A stretch of DNA of 64,000 nt from Siphonodentalium dalli (taxonomy: Eukaryota > Mollusca > Scaphopoda > Gadilida > Siphonodentaliidae). Below, in pieces: positions 36,200 through 48,134 of the stretch. Position numbers and translations under genes: made by a program. The stretch spans positions 136,051,587 to 136,115,586 of the forward strand of contig CP136061.1 of NCBI GenBank assembly GCA_032622095.1. The letters are read 5' to 3'. The notes below the pieces were generated by a model that saw only the letters and a list, made by a program, of their open reading frames with translations, searched no databases and was not told the origin of the DNA. How positions within the stretch are numbered: position 1 is the first letter of the stretch; each line of letters starts with the position of its first letter.

Positions 36200-37560
36200 A
36201 CAGGAATGCGGAAAGTTGAAGTACCTACGTAATACTGGCTATCCGAATGAAGAGATATACATGTATATAAAAACCAAAATAGAAGATGACTGCTGGCGAC
36301 AATGTTTTCCAAAAAATTCAAAGCATTCGATAGCTCCCATCTAGTTGTCAGCCCGAATATCAATATAAAGTGTGGTGACTATCAGATGAGGGATATGTCT
36401 GTACAGTTGCTAAACAATTCAGTCATGCAAAAGAGGATCAAACAGTAAGATACCAAATTGCTGCCTGTGGTAATGTTTTTTAACGAAATTCGGGAAAATT
36501 AGATTACTCTCACGCTGGTTATCCAGAAAATCATTGTGGAATCTGGTGACGATCGGACAAGGGGTGTCGTCTGTAGGATCAACCAAATTATTTAGCCATA
36601 AAAATAGTAAAATTGAAGATCACCGCTGGCAGTGATGTCTTCACAAGGACAGTTTGATAACAAAATATGGCTCACATCTAGCGGTGACCCAAAATATCCA
36701 CATGAGAAAAAGTTCTCCAATAAAAGCTGGCTGCAGGGTGTGCCAATTGATTCAAATTCGAAATTTAGCAGGGTGTACTGCTTGTGGCCATGTTTTCCCC
36801 GCAAATTTGATAGACTGATGGACAAAACCACTGAATCCGTTGAATCAATATACATGTATACATGGATTAATTTATATGCATTGTTATACACAGTACTGGT
36901 ATATAAAGGTACTGAAAATAACTATATTACTAGTATACATAAAATAAACCATATATCATGGCTATGGGTTCATGACAGCTGAGAACTTGGTGTGAATTAA
37001 AGAGTAGTGGTTTCTCAAGCATATCTAATCCTCCACGTTAGAAACATGCCATTAAATGTCATAAGTATAATCTAGCTTGAGGACAGAAGTGATCCATAAA
37101 AACCCCCTTAATTCAACCAGGTCCTCGCGCGATGTATGGTCGATCACATGATGATCTAGGGGGGATTAGAATTGTTGTATAAAACAGCACTGCGTGTAAA
37201 TATAAAATAAAATAGTGCTACATCTTATTACAGATTATTGCCATATATAATCAGTGATTATACAGACAGTCTGACAAAATAAAGTTTCAGTGACACTCTA
37301 TCCGAAGAGGGGAATAATTTCATCTGTTACAGTCAATGGAGCAATTATGAATCTGGAAAGGTGAAATTTCTAAGTAATACTAGATATCGACATAACGCAA
37401 TAACATATAACGTAAATGCAATATGGCCGCTGGCGACTATTTTTTCCTATGAAATAAAAAAAATATTTGATGGCTCTCATCTGATAGATCGATATCAAGA
37501 TAAATATGAAGTTTGGTGATGATCGGATGAGTGAAGTGGACTGTGGTCTGTGCTAAACGG
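36200..37560 (+). repeat. Degenerate tandem repeat of about 190-200 bp
   Basis: Units share AAATTTCnAAGTAATACT..TATCC/GACAT, TATATG..AAAATnGAAGATGnCnGCTGGC, TGTTTTCC, GATAGCTCnCATCT and a GATCGGATGAG end. Separated by unrelated inserts; no gene. Confidence 0.5.
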
Positions 37561-37569
37561 TTTGGTAAT

Positions 37570-37860
37570 GCTTAAAAAGATTCCTACCTTAATATTTTTA
37601 TGTTCACTTTATAAACTTCACTGAGTCATCTTTGTCATGTATTGAGTTTGATATCTTTTGTTAACAGTTTATAAATTATGTATGTCTCATGTTTGTTATT
37701 TTAATTTATGTGTTTATTATCATTAAATAAAGTTGCATTCCTTAAAAAGATTCTTACCTCAATGTTTTTATGTTCACTTTATAAACTCCACTGAGTCATC
37801 TTTGAATTTGATATCTTTTGTTAACAGTTTATAAATTATGTATGTCTCGTGTTCGTTATT
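37570..37860 (+). repeat. Tandem duplication, period about 170 bp
   Basis: CTTAAAAAGATTCnTACCT..TTATGTTCACTTTATAAAC..TTTGATATCTTTTGTTAACA occurs twice (from 37570 and from 37741). The first copy has 15 extra bases. An ATTAAATAAAGTTGC lies between them. Confidence 0.8.
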
Positions 37861-38219
37861 ATATTATATACACTTTATAGTGTGTTTCAGAACGAAAAAA
37901 AAATGAATAAAATCAACAAATTTGTAAATTTAAAAACAATTCAAACGTTGTTGTATTCCATGTCCCAGCCCGGACATATACACCAAATTTCAATAATATT
38001 CATTGAGAAACAACGGACCAAACGCCATATAACACCCCGTATACATCTTTTATTCCGAGTTGGCCTTTTATTCCGAGTTGGCACGCGTCGATTGGGGCGA
38101 GTTAGCCCTGGGGCGAGTACGCCGATTCCGGCACCTTTTCTATTTGCAGCAGGTATACGTTTACGCTGGTTTACGCGTAATTTAATTTACAAAGTTCCCC
38201 AATTGGTATCGTAAATAGA

Positions 38220-39450
38220 GCGACCTTATTTGACAGAGAATGCCTCTGTTATTGATTATAAAGTTGCTATACATTAAAAACGACAAATTCACATGCTCGT
38301 TCAAGCGCAGTAGTCTATTTTCCCCATGTTAAAGGACATCCACAAATACTAAATAACGCTAACCTACTGCCGATGTTTTACACGACAACTGTTAACATAT
38401 TTGGGCTGAATTCATCTGACGCGGTATTATTTCTCAAAATAAACAACAAAACCATCGTTACTTGGAAATGTAGTTTGGGCTAACATTTACATAAATCCTC
38501 CACATCATTATTCCGACACACACGTCAGATGAAAAACAGACATGAAGTAACCGGCCAAATTGGCCGAAATAAGGGTCATGTCATCGGCCTGGGTCGGCGA
38601 AAAGCAATTTATTTTGTGTAGCAAAAAGCCACTCAAAGCCTGGCAGCTCAAGATCGTGAAGCAAATCATCTATCTATATCAAAGCCAAACGCTTGTCTGT
38701 GAGGGTGTGTGAGGGTGTGCGAGAGAGGGTGTGTGTGTGGGGGGTGTGTGTGAGGGTGTGTGTGTGGGTGTATGATTGTCTGTTGTCTAGAGTTATTTTT
38801 CGTAATGTTAATGTCGCCTGATTTCGTAAAGTACTTTCTGTCAAAAATATTTGGCCAAGTAAACTTAATTTTATTTATTTACGTATTGTTACAGTGATGT
38901 TACCATGCTTTATAATAATGCTCTGAGTCCCGTTGTTACTTGTGTCTTTTTGTATGCACTACTTGTTATTAATTGAAATTATGTTGTTGTTGTTTTTTTG
39001 TTGTTTTTTTTTGGGAGACCTGAGTCTGTCACCAGTTAGGCCTGGTTATTTCCAGCTATGGGTGAGCACAAGCCGCATAAATACTAAGTAGTGTATGCAT
39101 AATACAGCCTATGCATGTCCACCTATAGCAATCACAAAATATTCATCTGTTGTCACTATATATATAAATTATAAGCTGACAACTAAGCTTAGTGAAAAGT
39201 GAGACTCAGACTGGTCTATTCTAATTTCTAATTTGTAACAAATATTCGCAAGAATGTATATAATGAATACAGTAAATATATTACTAGTATAATAGTAGAT
39301 TATAAGTGAAAATCAAGTTCCCGTCATTTTAGATGGAAACTGAGCAAATCATGCCAAATGGCAAACAACAATACAGTTTATATTACATTTCAAATTCAAT
39401 GTGTCATCAAGCCTAACTTAACTTATCAAGTTGTCATTAATCCATTATAT
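38220..39450. other. No supported gene; GT-rich tract 38695-38775
   Basis: A (GT)/(GTGTGAGG) microsatellite lies at about 38695-38775. Otherwise AT-rich sequence without coding signs. Confidence 0.45.
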
Positions 39451-39749
39451 TAAATTTATTCGTGTTTATTTATGTTATCGGATTTATCATGTGGGGTTAT
39501 AAATTATCATCTTCAATCTGTTTTAGGACTAATCTAATAAATGAACACAACTTTCTCAAAAGTGCAGGGTCATTTGTCCTTAGAATTTCGCACATGGTTT
39601 GTGTGTTAATTTTATTTGCACTTATAATCGGTAGGAAATGTTTTCTTAAATTTCAATTTTGTTCGCACTCAAGGAGTAATGAAATTCATCTCCACAGTCT
39701 AAAACTCTTACATAGTTTGAATTTTCTATCCCGTAAGTCAATGTTATTC

Positions 39750-41800
39750 CATCTACTAATTCAATAGGTAGTTTGTGATTACTTGTTCTGAATTTGCTGA
39801 GTGTGACTTGGTATTAGGGCTTAAAATATAGAGGTTGTCTTCAAAATAGATATCGCTTTTAAACATGTGGTAATTTTTCACTTTTCTAGAGTGTGTCATA
39901 CTATTTCCCCAAGAATGTCTAAATTTACTCATGAGACTACAGTTTACATAGTTCATATTCAGAGAGCCAGAATCTACAAAATGTGTCGCCCGGCAGATAT
40001 ACGTATATCTGCATGAGTACTGGAGCCTTGGAAGACACGCACAATAGAAAAATGCACACCGAAGTTGTCTAGGTGATTCTCAATGTCACGCACAGTTTTG
40101 TACCAGATTAAATTTTCCAACGAAGATTCTCCTGGTTCGAATTGGTCCTTCGTTCCTAACAGAACCACGACGGTTCGTGTTGTCTAGTGAGTATAATTAC
40201 TCTGGTTAAAGGAATCCTGATTAATTTCAGAAGGACGTCGTTGTGAGTTAGACTCGTATGGTGAATTGTCGTGCTAAACGCGCGAATCGTTACGTCGTTT
40301 TGATGTATCATGATCCGAAGTATACAGTGGTACCAGGACTAGTGGTCAGTCAGATTGTTTGTTCGATATATATGGCTTCGGTTATGGTGGAATTGAAGAA
40401 TGTGGTTTATTGCTTTATTCCCGTGTGGATTGACAATATTGCTGAAAAAGCGTCTATTATAATTGCTCTGCCTTCTTGACTTAAGTGATGAATTCCTTTG
40501 CGATCTGGTTTGGTGAACACAAGTGGATTTGCACCATGGGCATATGAGAATTGATTGAAGATATCACCAAATGTATAATTTAGGTTTCGACTGCACATAT
40601 CATAGAGGAATTCGTCAATGAACACTACATAATTATTGTCATTGACACGACCGTTGTTAATTTCCTGTTCTGGGAGGTACATTGCTCAAAAATGTCAGTT
40701 TCGCATTCGGGAGAAGTTTTGCTATTTTTGTTTGAGTTTAATGGTATCCAGAATGACGGAATTAAGTAGTATTGGAGTCTGTGTGTTTGTGATGTCGTTT
40801 ATTCCTAGAAGAATTAGCACTGATTTTAGCATAGGAAATGACTTTCCAGCAAAACTTCCTATCAAATCAACGGATTTCAGGAGCTCTGATAACTTTCCAC
40901 ACGATGCACCACTTAGATATTGTTTTTTTGCAGTCCGGTGCGGTATGTCCATGTCAGCACAAGTATTAGATCCGAGGATGATAGAGTCACTGTTGATGAC
41001 AGTGGACTGTGGATTATTATTATCACCTCCTGTTTGGTCCATTCTATTGTGTGTTTCTGAAATTACAGTGTTGGTCTCAGCTGTGTGTATGCGATGGCAC
41101 TGGGGTGTACATGCCATATCTGACATATTCGACATCTGTTGGAAGTAGTTTGGCGAGTGAATGGTACAGAGCACGTTATATCCAAATCGAGTGAGTTCCT
41201 CCATAATATGAGAATTTAACTTGGGTAACTCATCTTTCCATGAGTCATTACATTGGTGATGACATGTAGTTTCACATGTGTGGTCACACTTTGTCGGTCT
41301 TACGTGTTCAGCTGTTTCTCCAGGTCACTGATCCTCCGTTTTATTGAATGTGTAGGGCCGATCCTGACTCGGCATTTTTCGTGACACTGCCCAAAAGACA
41401 AAAAAATTTATTGCATGACTTGTCGCATTTGTTTAATTTCTCTTTTGAACCTAGTTACGCCAGTGCACTTGTCGTTTTCTATCCGAGTTGCCAACTTCTT
41501 CGACTTGTTAAAGAGAAAATATGACATGGTCCATTGACTCCATTCCTATCTCTAGTTCATCTAGACGGCGGTTCATGTTTGAAAGAGTTTTAGCAAGATT
41601 CTTCTCAATGACGTTGCATGATTGCGTCAGGGAGGAAACGTTACGTGACACGTCGGCTGAGAACGGCGACTGGATAGGCGTCGACATCGGAGCGAGTTCG
41701 ACTGAGTTTGGAAGCGGTGACCAAATAAGAGGCAATTGAAAACGAGCTGTAATTTGGTTTCTTCTGTTCAGGTGCGAATCAAAGACTATACCCGACATTC
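39750..41800 (-). pseudogene. Decayed coiled-coil / Cys-cluster / SGNH-like coding unit
   Basis: On the minus strand: 41798-41508 encodes a 96-codon frame ending in a coiled coil, continued in another frame to about 41415. 41320-40722 encodes a C-x3-C-x3-C-x3-C cluster (41272-41234 region) followed by I-N-S-D-S-I, an S-G-A-S-C-G-K-L block and L-I-L-L-G-I-N-D-I. 40682-40407 encodes D-R-K-G-I-H-H-L-S-Q-E-G. These match in order SGNH/GDSL hydrolase blocks I, II, III and V (S, G, GxND, DxxH), with block I degraded. A further V-V-V-L-L-G-T-K-D segment (about 40175-39974) looks like a second block III. SGNH domains are known in the ORF1 of some LINEs; this is probably a retroelement ORF1-like gene, broken by frameshifts. 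Confidence 0.55.
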
Positions 41801-41904
41801 CAATTATCTTTAGTCATAGAACAGTAATTGTCTTAGTCAATCCAACGTTTATTTTGCACTTTTTGCTGCTTCGGGAATTATTTTCTTTGAAAATGTTTTT
41901 TTCA

Positions 41905-41943
41905 CCCACTGACCAACGCGCGAAGCGCGTTCAGTGGGTGTAC
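41905..41943. repeat. Perfect hairpin CACCCACTGA..TCAGTGGGTG
   Basis: ACCCACTGACCAACGCGC is followed by GAAGCGCGTTCAGTGGGT, a near-perfect hairpin upstream of the coiled-coil unit; two ATGCGTTTCTGCTG copies follow (41960 and 41991). It may mark a transposon end. Confidence 0.6.
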
Positions 41944-42089
41944 TATAATCGTAGGACTTATGCGTTTCTGCTGAATTGAACTAGTGCCTATGCGTTTCTG
42001 CTGGGCTGCACTGACGTTTGATCGCAAAATAAAATTATAACCATTATCAAAGCACACGTTTGGATAACACCGCCATAAACAGTGACATA

Positions 42090-42470
42090 TTATGATGTTG
42101 AGCTCGTATCGTCAATAAAATTAGAGTTATGACTTATAAAACTAAGAATTACTGCTAAAGTATTTCTACCAATTAGGTCACTAGATTCGTGTTTAGCTGG
42201 AACTTGAGAAATTTTAATTTCAACCAATTGAAATGCCGTTGAAAACTGAAGGGTTAAGCGATTATCGCAATAGGATATTGGAACACGTGTGCGTAACGTA
42301 ACTATCACAAGCATAACGTACTCTGATAAGTTATCGCCAAATTCGTGCTTCAAACAGTTTAAACATGTCATCTTCGGCTTCTTTTTTTTATTTTTATGAA
42401 AATGAATAATAAATGGTGTGATAAATATGTATAATATGTATATAACGACAAATAGACTAAAATTAGACAT
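42090..42470 (-). other. Open frame of 126 codons with N-terminal hydrophobic segment
   Basis: The translation starts with a hydrophobic stretch (LFVVIYILYIFITPFIIHF), then a Lys-rich run and a C-L-N-C pair. Composition follows the AT-rich DNA. No family recognised, no splice context; it could be chance or a remnant linked to the neighbouring SGNH-like unit. Confidence 0.2.
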
Positions 42471-42610
42471 TTCCCCTTGAAACTTAGGATTGGAAAGCCA
42501 GGTACAAAAATTGGTGAAATATGAGTACGAACGTCAAAGTGTTCCCTGTGTATCGTGATAATTGCCAACCATGCGAAGCGAAGCCTCCATTGGCGATTAT
42601 TTTACGCTGG

Positions 42611-43145
42611 ATTTTTATCATCGAAAAAAATCAATTTCTTCCATCTAAAAGATAATTACGTGCTTAACCCTGCCGTTTTCGGAATATATAGGTATTCCAC
42701 GCAGAAACACCGAGTCTCAGCTTAAATTTTTGAAAAATAACAGTTTTATCGACATAAATAGATTTGAATGGGACAATTCCATGTTAAAATTGATCATCGA
42801 AAAAAATTCAATTTATTCCATCTAAAACATAATTACGCGATGGACTCTGTCATTTTAGGAACATATATGTATCCCACGCACATGCACCAAGTCTCAGCCT
42901 AAAGGTTTGAAAAAAGACAGTTTTATCGACATAAATCGATGTTAATGGTAAATTCCATGTTAAATTTTATCATTGAAAAAAATTCATTTCTTCCATCTAA
43001 AACATAATTACGTGCTGTACTCTGTCATTTTAGGAATATGTAGGTATCCCACCCATACACTCCAAGTCTCAGCTTAAAATTTTGAAAAATGACAGTTTTA
43101 TCGATATAAATCGATTTTAATGGCAAATGCGGTGTTAAATTAAAA
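42611..43145 (+). repeat. Three-unit tandem satellite, period about 176 bp
   Basis: Units start near 42614, 42792 and 42966 with TATCATCGAAAAAAAT; each has TTCCATCTAAAA, AAGTCTCAGC and ACAGTTTTATCGACATAAAT. Confidence 0.85.
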
Positions 43146-43149
43146 CTTA

Positions 43150-44000
43150 AATAAATTTTAGGGCCCTGCGAATGTTTTCTGAGCTGTTCTATATTGGTCA
43201 CTAGAGTCCATATTTGACCGGTTACACCTGATAATTATCCGACAGTACAGTCGCGTTACTTTATAGGTCAACATTGGTCATTATCACCCGACAAATTTAT
43301 TTCGGTCTATCGTATAAACCCCTATTTTCTCCCGCGTAGCCTGAATAAATGTCAACATTGGTCTTTATCGCTCCACTAATTTGTATCGTTTCATCGGTAT
43401 GAATTCCATATCCAATTATCAACATATAACCAACCCAAGCTCTAATCCCGGTCCAATTTATTTATTTCTTTCATCGGTATAGTCACGTTGCGTAATATTT
43501 GATCATGTGATACTTGCACTTATATGTCTATGGTATTACTATAGTATACCGTATACGTATATCAATTGCTATTCCTTTCTATATAATACTGGTGCCATCT
43601 ATAGAGATAGATAATTTCAGACCCTCCCCCCCCCCCCAATTTGATATCATTGCTGCTTTAGTACAGTCGCGATGCAACATCGCTCCACTAATTTATGTCA
43701 GTTCATCGGTACAAACCACTTTTTCTCCGAGTCCATATAACCAACCCAACATCTTATAGAAGTCCTTAAATGACTATTCTGGCACTATATAGAGATGACT
43801 AAGATTCTGACACCCCCCTATTTTAAAGCCTTGTTGCAACAGTAGAGTTGATCTCTGAGTTCAGATGCATAATGTGTCAACATTGGTCGTTATTGCTCTA
43901 CAAATTTATATCGGTTCAACCCTTAGTTCCCTGTATCGCCCACCCCTCCCTCAATTTATTTTTTAAGTTGTATTATAGTCTCGTTACATACACATTTTAT
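43150..44000 (+). repeat. Degenerate direct repeats with CAACATTGGTC
   Basis: Phrases GTCAACATTGGTCnTTAT, CTCCACTAATTT and GTTCATCGGTA recur at about 43270, 43350, 43680 and 43875, about 100-300 bp apart. C-runs at 43626 and 43813. No gene. Confidence 0.5.
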
Positions 44001-44227
44001 CTTTTGTAACTTTTGCTTCAACGCGTTGAGTTCCGTTGCAGACAATATAAAACTGACGACATTTTGAAATGTAAGCAGGCTTTAAACTCATCTTATCCAA
44101 GAAAAACTCTGGTTACATAAGAAATTTGTGTATAAGGTGTATGCGCATTTGTCGCGTTAAAAACAAAAGGTCCCAAGTCAAGGTCCAAATCCCCAACACA
44201 CTCATGTGAGGTTTAACTCCATCCTCA

Positions 44228-44710
44228 TACAGTAATGTCCAAAGTAATTGACCACTTAACCACAGCATAATTATTGGTAATTTGTCACGATTTTAAATGC
44301 TGAAAAAATACCCATAATTCTGCTGTGGTTAAGTGGTCAATTACTTTGGGCATTACTGTAACCAATATAAGGATTTGAGGTGTAATGATAACTCAATCCT
44401 CATACAGTAATGTACAAAGTAATTGACCACTTAACCACAGCATAATAATGGGTAATGTGTCAGGATTTTAAATGCTGAAAAAATACCCATAATTCTGCTG
44501 TGGTTAAGTGGTCAATTACTTTGGGCATTACTGTAACCAATATAATGATTTGAGGTGTAATGATAACTCAATCCTCGTACAGTAATGTCCAAAGTAATTG
44601 ACCACTTAACCACAGCATAATTATTGGTAATTTTTCAGGATTTTAAATCCTGAAAAATTACCAATAATTCTGATGTGGTTAAGTGGTCAATTACTTTGGG
44701 CATTACTGTA
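44228..44710. mobile_element. Three mariner-like hairpin MITEs in tandem
   Basis: Units 44228-44360, 44403-44534 and 44578-44710 each run from TACAGTAATG to CATTACTGTA with arms of about 50-60 bp (AAAGTAATTGACCACTTAAC), bordered by TA. They are separated by 42-43 bp of near-identical spacer, so the repeated unit (175 bp) includes the spacer. Confidence 0.85.
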
Positions 44711-45089
44711 ACCAATATGAGGATGTGAGGTTTAATGAGAACTCCATCCACATAACTAATAAATATGTGTGAAAATTAAACCAAAAAAAATAAATTCCAT
44801 GATGGCGTCCAATATGGACTGCCTAATTCTGCTCCAAAACATGTATATTGAATATATGGTTGTTTATTGGGGAAAACCGATTATTTCAATAATATTTTCA
44901 TTAACTGGGATCCAAAACCCGACTTACGGGAGCGCGCTTCATGCGCGACTGTATCTTAAGCATATGTGCATATTTAATGAGCCAACAATTGGAATCCCAA
45001 TAGAGAAGATTGGCACGTCGCCCTTGCGCATAGACATCATTGATGATCTCTATGGGAATCAAAATTGACATTTAATAGACAATTTCGAT

Positions 45090-45520
45090 TAACCGCAATA
45101 ACTTAAGGAATCTCTAATTGCGCTTAAGCCCAATGAGAATGCAATAAGACATTCCTTATTATGCTTAACCGCAATTACTTCCCATTCCACTTAAACACAA
45201 TTAATATATCTCTCATTAGATCACCCTTCTGCAAATAGTAGAATAATCCTATATTTGTTCCACCCATTGTGCCATGGAGAATGGAGATGGACTACACCAT
45301 CTGTATTATAAGGAGTTTATGTACTATATATAATATATTATTCTTTAATAAGAGATTCATTATTAGGCTTTATCAGCGAAATTTGAATATTCTTCATTGC
45401 GCTTAAGCGCAATTAAATATTCCCTTATTGCGCTTAAGCACAATAGAGATTCCCTTATTGAGCTTATAAGCGCAATAAGGAATATCCCTTATTGTGCTTA
45501 AGCACAATTAGCTCTTCTTG
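45090..45520 (+). repeat. Palindromic minisatellite TTGCGCTTAAGCGCAA
   Basis: About ten imperfect units of TTGCGCTTAAGCGCAATnA with spacers such as GGAATATCCCTTA. Each unit is self-complementary. Confidence 0.8.
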
Positions 45521-45576
45521 CTCTTAATTAAAAAAAACAGTTATAATTGTATTGTAACTATTGGTTTGTCCTTTAA

Positions 45577-46039
45577 AGGTACTCAATCCGAAATGAGGGT
45601 CCCCATCTCAACAGATTCCAACAACAACAATCCGATCAGAGGGTCCTATATTACTATTTCTTTGGCTTTGGGGGTAAAAAATATTTGATTCGAGTCGAGG
45701 AAACCATCAAACAAAGCTCAGAGTTATTAGATATTGAAATTTGTTAATTGCTCGAGATGAGTACTAATAACTGCCGTCAATTTGGTAACCTGCTCGAGAT
45801 TTTATGCCAAAACTCTATTCAAACAGACAAGGATGGATAACTCTATAATCAGGGTACGCAATTTTGAATGTCTTCTGGGCCAGAAAGAATTCCCGATAAT
45901 GAAAAATAATAGATTTCTAAAATCGATATCTAACAAATCTGAGCTTTGATGGGTGACTTCCTCGACTCGAATCAAATATTTTTGACCCCCGAAGCCATTG
46001 AAATAGTAATTGAGATGAGTTTTATCGGATTGAGTACCT
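45577..46039. mobile_element. Family C TTAA MITE, best copy
   Basis: The terminal inverted repeats AGGTACTCAATCCGA lie directly inside TTAA (45573-45576, 46040-46043). Inside are two inverted blocks around TTTGGCTT..GGGGGT and ATTTGATTCGAGTCGAGGAA. Non-coding. Confidence 0.85.
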
Positions 46040-46461
46040 TTAATATTTCCATACATCATGCCCACATATATTATAAAAGAATAGTACTATTATTATGCTC
46101 GTAGTAGTTAATACCACCTTACCGTCAATATTCTAGCATGGTTAATTTCAAAATCACAACGTTAATTGTTATTACTATTTGTGTGTACTGTATATGTACA
46201 TCAGTCACCAATTGAGAAACTTAAGCACAGTCTGGTTGAATATCTACCATATATGGTGGATTATTCTCACATCCAAGCTGTTGGTGTCATTCGTGTTATT
46301 TTGCATGCGAAGTGGTAGACCCCCCCCCCCCAATAGCTTATCACTACCACTCAGGACAGTGGGTGTTTTTCCTCAATTAATTGAATTTCTTGTTATTGTT
46401 GTGTACAGTGGCCATCATTAACGTGATGTAGAATGAAATGGGGTACATATAGTTAATCCGA

Positions 46462-46545
46462 TCGAGGGTTCTATAGTCCGAGTGTTCATTAGTCTGAGGG
46501 TTCGATGGTCCGAGGGTTCAATAGTCAGAGGGTTCAATAGTCGGC
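46462..46545 (+). repeat. 16-bp minisatellite GAGGGTTCAATAGTCC
   Basis: Five to six units. The unit aligns with the CGAAGGTTCGCTATTC arrays at 55588 and 56851, so all three belong to one minisatellite family. Confidence 0.75.
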
Positions 46546-46981
46546 TACACACCTATATATAGGCGTGCAGGTATTTGTTATTGTCTGTTACAAGTAGCCA
46601 CGCTTTTCCAATTATGAGTGACAAGGAATGCAAGATTGCGTCGACTATAGTAATCTGTGAGATGCCTCTGAAACGTGCACCTGAAACGTGAGTAATAACG
46701 GGACAATAACATTGGTGGCGCATTGGAACGTGGTACCGATTAGCAAATCACCTCGAAATGACAACTTTAGAAAAAATAACGGTACTTTTTAGTAACGGCA
46801 TCAGTTTGCCCTATCAGCATCATGGCATATCAGCAGGACACACCAACACCATATCAGACTAGCAAGACCAATGGTCCAGGGGTGGATTTAATAATTAATA
46901 ATATATCAAACCTAGCCAATATAAGACTTTAATTTAGGAAAACAATTATCACATCGGCGGTTCACAGTCTGACTTCTGCAT

Positions 46982-47293
46982 GCCTCAGTGGCTCAATCGG
47001 TTAGGGGTACCACTCCAAGCAGTTTCGCCCTCCAGCGCTGGCGATAAGGGTTCAAATCCACATGTTTCCATCGTGGACTTTGTAACTCGAAATCGTTATC
47101 TGGTGGAGTTGCCAGTTACTCGCCGATGGCCGGTGGTTTGCCGCACATGGTTGACGAGTCTATCAGCAATTGAAATCACTGTTAGATTAGTCGCAAGTGT
47201 GCGGATTTCCTCCACCACTAAAACTGGTTTTGGGCTGGTTTTGTCGTGATATGGCCTTAGTTGCTAAAGCGACAATAAACACCAATCAATCAA
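46982..47293 (+). mobile_element. tRNA-derived SINE
   Basis: The head has a Pol III box A (TGGCTCAATCGG, 46989-47000) and box B (GGTTCAAATCC, 47049-47059) at a spacing longer than in most tRNAs, like tRNAs with a long variable arm. The body of about 230 bp ends in ACACCAATCAATCAA. The long open frame through it is not a gene. Confidence 0.75.
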
Positions 47294-47683
47294 GCATTCT
47301 GATGCAAACAGTACCCTCTTCTTTTGACATATTAACTTGTATCCGTACTTTACATCCTCCTAACTCTTTTTTGTTACTTCATTTGTTTGTTGGAAAAGGC
47401 GTTAGCAATGAGGTGTGCCCCAATCCACTTAGTTATTTTGCTGATAAAATATGTTTAAACTAGGTGTGCAAATAACGTGTATTATATCAATGTGTTGCTT
47501 ACAATTCTTCTGTTTTCTATGATAACTGGGAACGCATAATATGTGGTGATTGTGCATATGTTACCAGTCTGTCTAATACAATATGACCCACATCCAGCCG
47601 TGTATGAAACATTCAGTCATATATAGTGTTCAATCATTTAGTATCTAAAAAAGATACCACTACGAGTATGTGTTACTATATAG

Positions 47684-47923
47684 TTATATGTAGTTATAGC
47701 TACACAATAGATCAATGGTAATACCATCTGTGTGCATGACAACGGGCTTAGACGTCTGAAGTTCTGAACTGTAGTCGTTATCAGTGGTATGTCTGCTGTC
47801 GTCATCCCTGCTATACATGATATCTGGCTGAGTTTGGTGGCATTTAATCTCTCTTAATCTCGCTCTTTCTTCAATTGCGGCTCTTTGTTTTATAGCCTTG
47901 TCTTTACTTCCTGACGGGCCCCA
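47684..47923 (-). CDS. Possible terminal exon, hydrophilic C-terminus
   Basis: An acceptor-like GGTCGACTTTTAG is followed by 79 codons in phase 0 and TAA. The translation is not low-complexity: a charged helix (KAIKQRAAIEERARLREIK), then an Asp/Ser/Thr-rich segment and an end with MHTDGITIDLL. It resembles the cytoplasmic tail of a membrane protein or the end of a soluble protein, but I do not recognise it. No upstream exon could be joined with confidence. Confidence 0.4.
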   Translation of the reverse strand, partial: WGPSGSKDKAIKQRAAIEERARLREIKCHQTQPDIMYSRDDDSRHTTDNDYSSELQTSKPVVMHTDGITIDLLCSYNYI

Positions 47924-48134
47924 CTAAAAGTCGACCGCACCAACCGCATCCAACCAGGGATCCGAGCGAGATGGTGCATGCACTATCGTGCAGAATAGAC
48001 CTGTATATACCAAAGCTCCAACCCCCAAGTCGATAGCTCGAGCGGAATCACTTTAATCAATATTATATGACATTGGTTATAATAATTAATATATCATTAC
48101 CACTGTCATCAACGTATTATATATTTATCAAGAT

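Noticed and set aside
40258-41194. Plus-strand frames of 61-170 codons
   Set aside because: They are antisense to the SGNH-like unit, whose block order on the minus strand is specific.
44228-44710. CRISPR-like direct repeats with spacers
   Set aside because: The spacers are nearly identical and the repeats are hairpin MITEs with TA borders.
46982-47060. A functional tRNA gene
   Set aside because: Box A and box B are present, but the cloverleaf cannot be closed and the sequence continues as a SINE body.
46980-47249. 89-codon plus-strand frame
   Set aside because: It lies entirely in a tRNA-derived SINE with Pol III boxes.
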